Made by a program: the position numbers and the translations under genes. From Alphaproteobacteria bacterium (GTDB lineage Bacteria; Pseudomonadota; Alphaproteobacteria; UBA8366), in the NCBI GenBank assembly GCA_029861675.1, contig JAOTYV010000065.1, forward strand, positions 1 through 18,198: 18,198 nucleotides of DNA, in the 5' to 3' direction. This document shows, in pieces, positions 1 through 6,342 of this stretch; position 1 is the first letter of the stretch; every line of letters starts with the position of its first letter. The notes beneath the pieces were generated by a model. The model saw nothing but the letters and a program-made list of their open reading frames with translations, did no database searches and was not told where the DNA came from.

Positions 1-1071
1 GTCGTCATGCTGATCATGCTGCTGCTGCTGCAACGCATGATTGTCGGCCCGTTGCTCGACCTGACGCGGCATATTCTTTCGATCAGCCGGTCCGGCGATC
101 TTTCGCAGCGCCTCGCGCCCAAACGCTCGGATGAAATCGGCACACTGGCCTTCGAGTTCGACGGGATGCTCGACAACCTTGCCGACGCCCGGCGCCGGCT
201 ACTGGAACAATCCTACAACAGTGGTCTCGCGGAAATGGCCGCCGGCATCCTCCACAACGTGCGCAATCAGTTGACGCCGATGGTTCTGCGGATCGGTCGG
301 CTGACCTCCGATCTCGCGGCTGTTCCCGGCGCCAACGCCGATCAGGCGATCGTGGAGCTTGCGGACAAGACCACGCCAGCCGATCGGCGCGAGAAACTCA
401 CCCGGTATATGAGCCTTGCGATCGACGAATTTGCCGCCGACCGAAAAAATGTCGCCAACGGCTTGCAGGAAATTGCCGGCGGCCTCGGGCGGATGGACGA
501 AATTCTCGCCCATCACGAAGAAGTCAGCCATGCGGAGCGCGTCGTCGAGTCGATGCGCTTGTCGCAAATTATCGAAGACGCGATAAAGAGCCTGCCCGAT
601 AAACCCGGACAGCCTTCGTCCATCATTCTCGACCCGGAAATCGACGGATTGCCCTCGGTGCGGGCGGAACGGATCGTCCTGCTGCAGGTGCTGGAAAACG
701 TCCTGCGCAACGCCGCGGCCGCAACCGGCCCGAACGGAGATGGCAATGGCGAAATCCATCTCACTGCCGTTGCCGACCGCCAAACCGGCCAGGAGATGAT
801 CCGCTTGAGCGTCCGCGACAACGGCGCCGGCATGGATTCGGATACGCTCGAGCGAATATTCGAGCGCGGCTTCACCACGAAACCGGACGGCAAGGGCGGG
901 CTCGGCCTGCATTGGTGTGCCAACAGCATGGCGAGCATGGGCGGGCGGATCTACGCGGAGAGCGACGGCCTCGGCCAAGGCGCGACCGTGCATATTCTGA
1001 TTCCCGCTTTCGGCTCATCGTCCATGACGCATCCTTCGGCGCAACTGGAGTCGAATAATGCCGCTGCATGA
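1..1071 (+). CDS. Sensor histidine kinase with HAMP domain, 5' partial
   Basis: The reading frame is open from base 1, so the N-terminal sensor part lies outside the window; the ATG at 7 is probably internal. Numbering from that ATG, a hydrophobic segment (about 1-16) is the end of a membrane helix. It is followed by a HAMP domain (about 10-58, with a DEIGTL motif), a helix with the phospho-acceptor box (ILHNVRNQLTP, His83), and a C-terminal HATPase_c domain with N box (ENVLRNA), G1 (DNGAGM), F box (ERGFTTK) and G2 (GKGGLGL). It should be an inner-membrane kinase that autophosphorylates on His83. Its last 14 bases overlap the next gene, so the two are very likely co-translated and form one signalling pathway. 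The stimulus cannot be told from the part present. The family is certain and the ligand is unknown. Confidence 0.93.
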   Translation, partial: VVMLIMLLLLQRMIVGPLLDLTRHILSISRSGDLSQRLAPKRSDEIGTLAFEFDGMLDNLADARRRLLEQSYNSGLAEMAAGILHNVRNQLTPMVLRIGRLTSDLAAVPGANADQAIVELADKTTPADRREKLTRYMSLAIDEFAADRKNVANGLQEIAGGLGRMDEILAHHEEVSHAERVVESMRLSQIIEDAIKSLPDKPGQPSSIILDPEIDGLPSVRAERIVLLQVLENVLRNAAAATGPNGDGNGEIHLTAVADRQTGQEMIRLSVRDNGAGMDSDTLERIFERGFTTKPDGKGGLGLHWCANSMASMGGRIYAESDGLGQGATVHILIPAFGSSSMTHPSAQLESNNAAA

Positions 1072-2395
1072 ACCGGACCGCTATCGCATCCTCATCGCCG
1101 ACGACGAGGCGCCAATTTTGGAGGAATATAACGCCGTGCTATCGGAAGAGCCGGCGACGGTTGGGAATGGCGGTAGCCTGGCGTCGCTCGATGCCGATCT
1201 GTTCGGCGACGCACAGCATACCGTCGCCCAGCCCACATTCGATCTTTGCCTGTGCCGTCAAGCCGAGGCCGCGATTGCGGCGGTACGGCAATCGATTGAC
1301 GAAGACGACCCGTTCGCGGTCGCGTTTCTCGATGTCCGCATGCCGCCGGGCGCGAACGGCATCGACGCCGCGGAATCGATCCGCATGATCGATCCGGACA
1401 TTAACATCGTCATCGTGACGGGTTATTCGGACGTGCCGCTGCTGGACATCGTCGCCCGGGTGCCGCCGATGGACCGGCTGCTCTATTGCAAGAAGCCGCT
1501 GCAAGCGAACGAACTGCGGCAGTTCGCCTTCGCGCTCACGCGGAAATGGTATGCGGAGCGTGAGTTGCAGCGGAAAATCCTGTCGCAGACCGAGCAATTG
1601 GAGGGCGCCAACCAGCAACTTTTGCGCTCGAACGAGGAGTTGCAGGCCGCGACCGAAGCGGCGAAAGCGGCGGAACGCGCGAAGTCCCATTTCCTCACCA
1701 ATATGAGCCATGAGCTACGGACTCCCCTGAATGCCATCATTGGCTACGCCGAACTGCTTCAAGAGGAAGCGCAGTCCCGGAAAGATGACATGCTGCTCGG
1801 TGACCTGGGGAAAGTGCAGAAAGCCGGAAGACATCTGTTGGGGCTGATCAACAATATTCTCGATCTGTCAAAGGTCGAAGCGGGCAAGATGGACGTCGAT
1901 ATTCAGGACGCCACGCTGGATGGAATGCTGGTGGATATCGAGGACATTGTGCGGCCACTCGTTGTTGAAAATGGCAACGTCTTCGAGATTTCCAACGATG
2001 CCACCGTCACCGAGTTCGCTACCGATACCCAAATGTTGTGCCAGGCTCTGCTGAACCTGCTCGGCAACGCGGCAAAATTCACAAAAAACGGTGAGGTACG
2101 ATTGGAGGTCACGCAAGAAGGCGCGGAATGGCTCAACTTCATTGTTAGCGATACCGGCGTTGGTATAAGCGACGATAGGTTGAATGAGATTCTCGAACCC
2201 TTCACACAAGGTGACGTGTCGATTAGCAATGAATACGGCGGCACCGGCCTCGGTCTGACGATCACCAAGAGCCTTACGGAACTTCTATGCGGCCGGCTCA
2301 GTGTGGAAAGCGAGGCCGGCCAAGGGAGTCGTTTCACGATTAGCCTGCCGATCCGGCGGGCCGAGGATGACACTTCCGATAGCCACGCCGCCTGA
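1058..2395 (+). CDS. Hybrid response regulator / histidine kinase (receiver-HisKA-HATPase)
   Basis: This 445-residue soluble protein starts with a receiver domain (about 9-165): acidic pair D15/D16, phospho-acceptor D92 in FLDVRMP, and K146-P147. A coiled-coil linker (about 166-208) leads to HisKA (His218 in MSHELRTPLNAIIGY) and HATPase_c (N box NLLGNAAKF 333-341, G1 DTGVGI 365-370, G2 GGTGLGL 394-400). The receiver is N-terminal to the kinase and no output DNA-binding domain exists. It most likely accepts phosphate from the kinase encoded just upstream and changes the activity of its own kinase, passing the signal to a partner outside the window. The ATG at 1058 lies inside the previous gene (14-base overlap), so translation is coupled. 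The receiver is unusual: D16 and D92 are 76 residues apart, about 30 more than usual, with a Gly/Ala/Asp-rich insert near residues 35-65. Confidence 0.93.
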   Translation: MPLHEPDRYRILIADDEAPILEEYNAVLSEEPATVGNGGSLASLDADLFGDAQHTVAQPTFDLCLCRQAEAAIAAVRQSIDEDDPFAVAFLDVRMPPGANGIDAAESIRMIDPDINIVIVTGYSDVPLLDIVARVPPMDRLLYCKKPLQANELRQFAFALTRKWYAERELQRKILSQTEQLEGANQQLLRSNEELQAATEAAKAAERAKSHFLTNMSHELRTPLNAIIGYAELLQEEAQSRKDDMLLGDLGKVQKAGRHLLGLINNILDLSKVEAGKMDVDIQDATLDGMLVDIEDIVRPLVVENGNVFEISNDATVTEFATDTQMLCQALLNLLGNAAKFTKNGEVRLEVTQEGAEWLNFIVSDTGVGISDDRLNEILEPFTQGDVSISNEYGGTGLGLTITKSLTELLCGRLSVESEAGQGSRFTISLPIRRAEDDTSDSHAA

Positions 2396-2434
2396 GGGGA
2401 AACGGACCTGCCATTTCGCCCCCGGTACGTCCAC

Positions 2435-2543
2435 TGTCACCCCGGACAAGCGGCGCAGCCGCGCCGATCCGGGGTCCAGGGCGGAAAAAGCAGGGCTCCT
2501 GGATCCCGGATCGTGGCGCAGGCGCGCCCCGTCCGGGATGACG
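2435..2543. repeat. Compound inverted repeat between genes (alphaproteobacterial intergenic repeat type)
   Basis: The outer arms GTCACCCCGGAC (from 2436) and GTCCGGGATGAC (to 2542) are inverted copies matching at 11 of 12 bases. Inside them, GATCCGGGGTCCAGG and CCTGGATCCCGGATC match as inverted copies at 14 of 15. The RNA would fold into a long two-part hairpin. The element lies between the end of the histidine kinase operon and the 3' end of the convergent hydroxyacid dehydrogenase gene. Elements of this look, with GTCATCCCCGGAC-like ends, are common and dispersed in many alphaproteobacterial genomes. It may also serve as a bidirectional terminator. No protein is likely here; in-frame stretches across it are composition artefacts. 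Confidence 0.75.
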
Positions 2544-2611
2544 AATTCGGTTGGAGCGTCACATGCGATTTCCTGCCTTACGGCAAAGAGCCAGGGTGGG
2601 GGGTAAACCGC

Positions 2612-3547
2612 TCAATACCCCGCCGCGGGATCGATTTCCTGCAACAGCGTATCGCCCGCTTCGACGCGCCGGATGTTGGCGGCGATTTCGGTGGCGAGTT
2701 GCATGACGGTCGGCCGCCGCGCCACATGGGGCATGACGGTGACCTTGGGATGCAGCCAGAGCGGGCTTTCCGGCGGCAGCGGCTCGGGCCACAGCGCGTC
2801 GAGCGCCGCGTAGGACAACTGCCCGCTGTCGAGCGCCTCGATCAAATCCGCGTCCACCACATGCTTGCCGCGCCCGACATTCACCAGCATCGCGCCTTTC
2901 GGCATCATGGCGAAGGTGCGGGCGCAGAAAATGCCCTCGGTTTCCTTCGTCAACGGCAACAGGCAGACGGCGATGTCGGTCTGGTTGAGAAAAGGTTCGA
3001 GCGCGTCGGGCCCGGCGAATATCGGCACTTCCGCTTTCTCCCGCAGTGTCCGTACCCAGGCGGAGACCTCGAAGCCGAGTGACTGCAAGACCAGCGCCGG
3101 CGCCTTGGCCATCATGCCGAATCCTAAAAACCCAACGCGCCGCTCCTCGGGCCGCGTGATTGGCGTCCGCCGCCATTCGCGCTTGGCCTGGCTCGCTTGG
3201 TAGGCGGGCATGTCGCGGTGGAACCGCAGTACATGCATGACGACGTATTCCGTCATCATCGGATCGCCGCCGGACGGCTCGACCTTGCCGAGCGGCGCCT
3301 TCGGCAATTTCGGGTGATTGATGAACGGGTCGACGCCGGCCGACCGGGTGAACATGGCTTTCAGGTTCGGCAATTCCGGCAGCACGTCGAAATCGGGCCG
3401 CATGAAGGCGAGATAGTCGATCTCCGCCGGGTCGCCCGCGTCGGGCCATAGGCGTATTTCCAGGGCGGGAACCAACTCTTCGAACGCCGCGCGCCACGCC
3501 GCGGCGTTGCCGATGACCTTGTCCAGATTAACGATGAGCAGCGCCAC
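2612..3547 (-). CDS. D-2-hydroxyacid dehydrogenase, glyoxylate/hydroxypyruvate reductase A-like
   Basis: This 311-residue protein belongs to the NAD(P)-dependent D-2-hydroxyacid dehydrogenase family and most resembles the GhrA branch, which reduces glyoxylate or hydroxypyruvate. A Rossmann motif, GFGMMA (142-147), follows an N-terminal substrate domain. The catalytic triad is visible: Arg226 in NVGRG, Glu255 in EPLPP, and His274 in PHVA. The length is normal for GhrA (about 310). Translation starts at a GTG (3545-3547), supported by an AAGGAGG Shine-Dalgarno sequence a few bases upstream on the minus strand. It is the last gene of a minus-strand trio with the GFA protein (85-bp gap) and the M20 amidohydrolase. 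The exact substrate cannot be read from sequence; a broader 2-ketoacid reductase role is possible. No damage is seen. Confidence 0.9.
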   Translation of the reverse strand: MALLIVNLDKVIGNAAAWRAAFEELVPALEIRLWPDAGDPAEIDYLAFMRPDFDVLPELPNLKAMFTRSAGVDPFINHPKLPKAPLGKVEPSGGDPMMTEYVVMHVLRFHRDMPAYQASQAKREWRRTPITRPEERRVGFLGFGMMAKAPALVLQSLGFEVSAWVRTLREKAEVPIFAGPDALEPFLNQTDIAVCLLPLTKETEGIFCARTFAMMPKGAMLVNVGRGKHVVDADLIEALDSGQLSYAALDALWPEPLPPESPLWLHPKVTVMPHVARRPTVMQLATEIAANIRRVEAGDTLLQEIDPAAGY

Positions 3548-3632
3548 GCACCCTCCTTGGACTCGCGTCCGGTGTTGCCGTCCGGAGAATTACTTCCCGC
3601 GGACCGTTCAGTGAATGCGAACCGGCGACGGC

Positions 3633-4037
3633 TCAGTCCTGCTCCTGCGACATCGGCACCGTCGCGAGGTTGTTCAACCAGGGCATGGCCGACTGACACC
3701 AAATCTGGCGCTTGGGCGGCAACTGCGCGCGCTGATTGGCGGTGCCCAGCCGAACGCTGAGCAGCTTGGGCCCGTCGCCGGCCATTGTTCCGTACATCTG
3801 GGTCCCGCAATTCGGGCAGAACACCAGGACGCGTTCGTTGCCGCTCGCCGCGATCTTCATGTAGGTCTTGGTGTCGCCGGTCATTTCGAAATCGGAATCC
3901 GGCACCCGGAGCGTGGTGCGAAAGGCGCTGCCGGAGATGGCCTGACAGTCGGTGCAATGGCACACGCTGGCGTTTTCCGGGTCGACCGTGGCGGTATAGC
4001 GGACACGGCCGCAGTGACATTGACCGTCGATCTTCAT
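3633..4037 (-). CDS. GFA family zinc-binding protein
   Basis: This 134-residue protein has the GFA (glutathione-dependent formaldehyde-activating enzyme / CENP-V) fold pattern. Cysteine pairs lie at the start (Cys7-His-Cys9-Gly), in CHCTDCQ (Cys26, Cys28, Cys31) and in CPNCGT (Cys74, Cys77), which bind structural and catalytic zinc in the family. The name GFA is historical; most members have no proven substrate and formaldehyde chemistry should not be assumed. The ATG at 4037 is preceded by a GGAGAG Shine-Dalgarno at good spacing. The protein is soluble, with no signal peptide. It sits between the M20 amidohydrolase (111-bp gap) and the hydroxyacid dehydrogenase (85-bp gap), all on the minus strand. 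Confidence 0.9.
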   Translation of the reverse strand: MKIDGQCHCGRVRYTATVDPENASVCHCTDCQAISGSAFRTTLRVPDSDFEMTGDTKTYMKIAASGNERVLVFCPNCGTQMYGTMAGDGPKLLSVRLGTANQRAQLPPKRQIWCQSAMPWLNNLATVPMSQEQD

Positions 4038-4148
4038 CGTAACTCTCCAAGGGGTCGGGGACTTGATGCGTTGGATGGCGGCGCTTGTTCCATCAGCGTC
4101 GAGGTCGATTGCGCACAGTGGCGGCGAAGGCCCGGATGGTACCGCACC

Positions 4149-5324
4149 CTAAAGCGCTTCTTTTTGCAGGCGGGTTTCGACCAGGCGCGACCAATAGCTG
4201 GCGCCGAGGGACAGGATTTCGTCGTTGAAGTCGTAGCCGGGGTTGTGGACTTGGCAGGCGTCCTCGCCGTCGCCATTGCCGATATTGATGTAGGCGCCGG
4301 GGCAGGCGTCGAGCATGTAGCTGAAATCCTCCGACGCCATGATGAGTGACCGGTTGCGGTTGACGTTCTCGTCGCCGACCACGCTGGCGGCGATATTGGC
4401 GGCGAATTCGGTCTCGTCCGCTGCATTGACCAGCGGCAGGAAGACCTCCCGATAGTCGACTTCGACGGTGGCGCCGAAGCCGGCGGCGATGCCGGCGGTC
4501 AGCGCGCGCATGCGGTCCTCGACCAGTTGCATAGTCTCGCGCCGGAAGACCCGGACGGTGCCGCTGAGGTTTGCTGTGTGCGGAATCACGTTATAGGCGT
4601 CGCCGCCATGGATCTGCGTGATGCTGAGGACGACCGTGTCGATCGGGTTGGCGTTGCGCGAGACGATGGTTTGCAGCGCCATCGTCATCTGCGCCGCAAT
4701 CACCACGGGATCGGTGCCCGATTCCGGCCGGGCGGCATGGGCGCCATTGCCGGTGATGCGGATATCGAAAAAAGCGCCGCCCGCCATCATCGGTCCGGGG
4801 CGGATCGCGAAACTGCCGACCGGCCGGCCCGGACTGTTGTGCATGCCGAACACCGCTTCCATTGGGAACTGTTCGAATAACCCTTCCTCGACCATCGTCT
4901 TGGCGCCGCCGAGCCCTTCCTCGGCCGGCTGGAAAATGAAGTGGACGCAGCCGTTGAAGTTTCGCGTCTCCGACAAATAACGCGCCGCGCCCAGCAGCAT
5001 GGTGGTGTGGCCGTCATGTCCGCAGGCATGCATCTTGCCGTCATGGCGCGAGCGATAGTCGAAGGTGTTGCCTTCGACGATCGGCAGCGCGTCCATATCG
5101 GCGCGCAGCCCGATGGTCTTCTGGCTGTTGCCGACCCGAAGCGAGCCGACGACGCCGGTGGTGGCGAGGCCGCGATGCACCTCCAGTCCGAATTCCTCCA
5201 GCTTGCCGGCGACGATGTCCGCGGTGCGGTTTTCCTCGAAGCCGAGTTCCGGATGGGCGTGAATATCGCGCCGCCAGGCGGTCATGTCGTCCTGAAGGGC
5301 GGCAATTTCGTCGATGATCGGCAT
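4149..5324 (-). CDS. M20 family metallo-amidohydrolase (hippurate hydrolase-like)
   Basis: This 391-residue protein matches the M20D amidohydrolase family (HipO, indole-acetyl-amino acid hydrolase, N-acetyl-diaminopimelate deacetylase) over the usual length. Visible motifs in order are HAHPELGFEE (22-31), LRADMDALP (73-81), the metal-binding MHACGHDGH (99-107; Cys101 and His103 as ligands), FQPAEEG with the catalytic and ligand glutamates (135-136), GMHN (His162), and near the C-terminus ASEDF and VHNPGYDFND with a further ligand His. It should hydrolyse an N-acyl amino acid or similar amide in the cytosol using two metal ions. The start at 5324 has a GGAG about 12 bases upstream, a somewhat long spacing. 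It is the first gene of the minus-strand trio with GFA and GhrA-like proteins. The true acyl substrate is unknown. Confidence 0.93.
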   Translation of the reverse strand: MPIIDEIAALQDDMTAWRRDIHAHPELGFEENRTADIVAGKLEEFGLEVHRGLATTGVVGSLRVGNSQKTIGLRADMDALPIVEGNTFDYRSRHDGKMHACGHDGHTTMLLGAARYLSETRNFNGCVHFIFQPAEEGLGGAKTMVEEGLFEQFPMEAVFGMHNSPGRPVGSFAIRPGPMMAGGAFFDIRITGNGAHAARPESGTDPVVIAAQMTMALQTIVSRNANPIDTVVLSITQIHGGDAYNVIPHTANLSGTVRVFRRETMQLVEDRMRALTAGIAAGFGATVEVDYREVFLPLVNAADETEFAANIAASVVGDENVNRNRSLIMASEDFSYMLDACPGAYINIGNGDGEDACQVHNPGYDFNDEILSLGASYWSRLVETRLQKEAL

Positions 5325-5494
5325 CGGTGCTCGGCACTCCCATTCCGGATTTACGCTAACGGATAGTAAGGTATGGGCGGATCATGCCGGGTTTGCAGAT
5401 GCGCCTCAACCGCATACTGGCGTCGATCGTACTCTCATTGTCGGGGTGCTATTGTCGGTGCGGACACATTCGTTTCGAGAGGACCGGCGCGACG

Positions 5495-6232
5495 ATGATT
5501 GAATGGACCGAAAGGGAACAAAGCGCCCAGGGCGTAAGCGAGCGCGGGTTCACCGTCGAGCGGGCGGGGGCGTCGGTCCCCGGCGTCCTGTGGCGGCCCA
5601 AGGCGGGCGGTACGGCCGCGCCGCTGATTCTGCTTGCCCATGGCGGGAGCGGTCACAAGCGCAACGAGCGCATGACCATGCTGGGACGGTTGTTCAGCGG
5701 CACCTTTGGCTGGTGCGCGGCCTCGATCGACGGGCCGGTACACGGCGACCGCGGTCCGGTGACGAACAGCAACGACCCCGAGTATCGCGCATTGTGGCAG
5801 CGCGAAAATCCGGTTCAGGAAATGATCGATGATTGGCAGGCCGTGCTCGACGCCGTGTCCGAACTCGATTCCATCGACCCGGCGCGCATCGGCTACTGGG
5901 GCCAGTCGATGGGCACGATGTTCGGGGTTCCCTTCGTCGCCATCGAAAAACGAATAACAGTGGCGGTCCTCGGCAAGGCGGGCATGACCGGCATGAGCCC
6001 GACCCGCAGCGGAATCGCGCCGTATTTTGAACAGTACGCACCCTTGGTGACGCAACCCGTCCTGTTCAATGTTCAGTGGGATGACGAGCGGTTCGACCGC
6101 GCCGGGCAGCTCGATCTGTTCGACAGGCTGGGCTCGCCGGACAAGCGGATGCATGCCTATCCCGGCATGCATTCCGACAATGGTCCGGAGGCGTTCGAGA
6201 CGCAGGCGGATTTTCTGAAACGCTATCTCTAG
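5495..6232 (+). CDS. Alpha/beta hydrolase (dienelactone hydrolase / acyl-peptidase-like fold)
   Basis: From the ATG at 5495 the protein has 245 residues and a serine hydrolase layout: oxyanion loop HGGSGHK (49-55), nucleophile Ser138 in GQSMG, a probable acid around Asp196/Asp197 (QWDDERF), and His226 in GMHSD. The order and spacing fit the alpha/beta hydrolase fold. The ester or amide substrate cannot be told. An AGAGGA lies about 11 bases upstream of this ATG. The frame is open further back, with ATGs at 5384 and 5399; the latter would add a short hydrophobic stretch ending in LSGC, which resembles a lipoprotein signal. I prefer 5495 because the domain starts there, but the longer form is possible. 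It is a single plus-strand gene, divergent from the M20 gene and convergent with the gamma-glutamyltransferase gene. Confidence 0.87.
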   Translation: MIEWTEREQSAQGVSERGFTVERAGASVPGVLWRPKAGGTAAPLILLAHGGSGHKRNERMTMLGRLFSGTFGWCAASIDGPVHGDRGPVTNSNDPEYRALWQRENPVQEMIDDWQAVLDAVSELDSIDPARIGYWGQSMGTMFGVPFVAIEKRITVAVLGKAGMTGMSPTRSGIAPYFEQYAPLVTQPVLFNVQWDDERFDRAGQLDLFDRLGSPDKRMHAYPGMHSDNGPEAFETQADFLKRYL

Positions 6233-6244
6233 CGCAAATCCCGA

Positions 6245-6263
6245 GCGAACCGAAACGGTTCGC
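6245..6263. terminator. Hairpin after the hydrolase gene
   Basis: A perfect inverted repeat, GCGAACCG-AAA-CGGTTCGC (8-bp stem, 3-base loop), starts 13 bases after the hydrolase stop. No run of T follows directly, so a rho-independent terminator is only possible. It may instead protect the 3' end of the transcript. Confidence 0.55.
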
Positions 6264-6293
6264 GACGACGTATTTGCGTAAGAATGAAGAGAT

Positions 6294-6333
6294 AGACCAT
6301 TTCACTTGGGTCAATTTAATCAAGAAATGGTCT
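6294..6333. terminator. Inverted repeat between convergent genes
   Basis: AGACCATTTC (6294-6303) and GAAATGGTCT (6324-6333) form a perfect 10-bp stem with a 20-base AT-rich loop. The repeat lies just past the 3' end of the minus-strand gamma-glutamyltransferase gene. On the minus strand the stem is followed by a pyrimidine-rich stretch (TATCTCTTCATTCTT), so it could terminate that gene. Terminator function is inferred. Confidence 0.5.
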
Positions 6334-6342
6334 TGCGCGCGC

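Noticed and set aside
13..33. CTG-rich run near the window start as a microsatellite
   Set aside because: It encodes the leucine-rich end of the membrane helix of the kinase; only a few units are present.
199..993. Long minus-strand open frame opposite the sensor kinase
   Set aside because: It is antisense to strong HAMP and HATPase motifs, has no domain-like sequence, and results from GC-rich codon use.
2513..3082. Plus-strand open frame running from the repeat into the hydroxyacid dehydrogenase gene
   Set aside because: It begins inside the inverted repeat and lies antisense to the NAD-binding and catalytic motifs of the dehydrogenase.
3615..4349. Plus-strand open frame across the GFA gene and the end of the M20 gene
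   Set aside because: It crosses two convincing minus-strand genes, including the GFA cysteine motifs, so it is a shadow.
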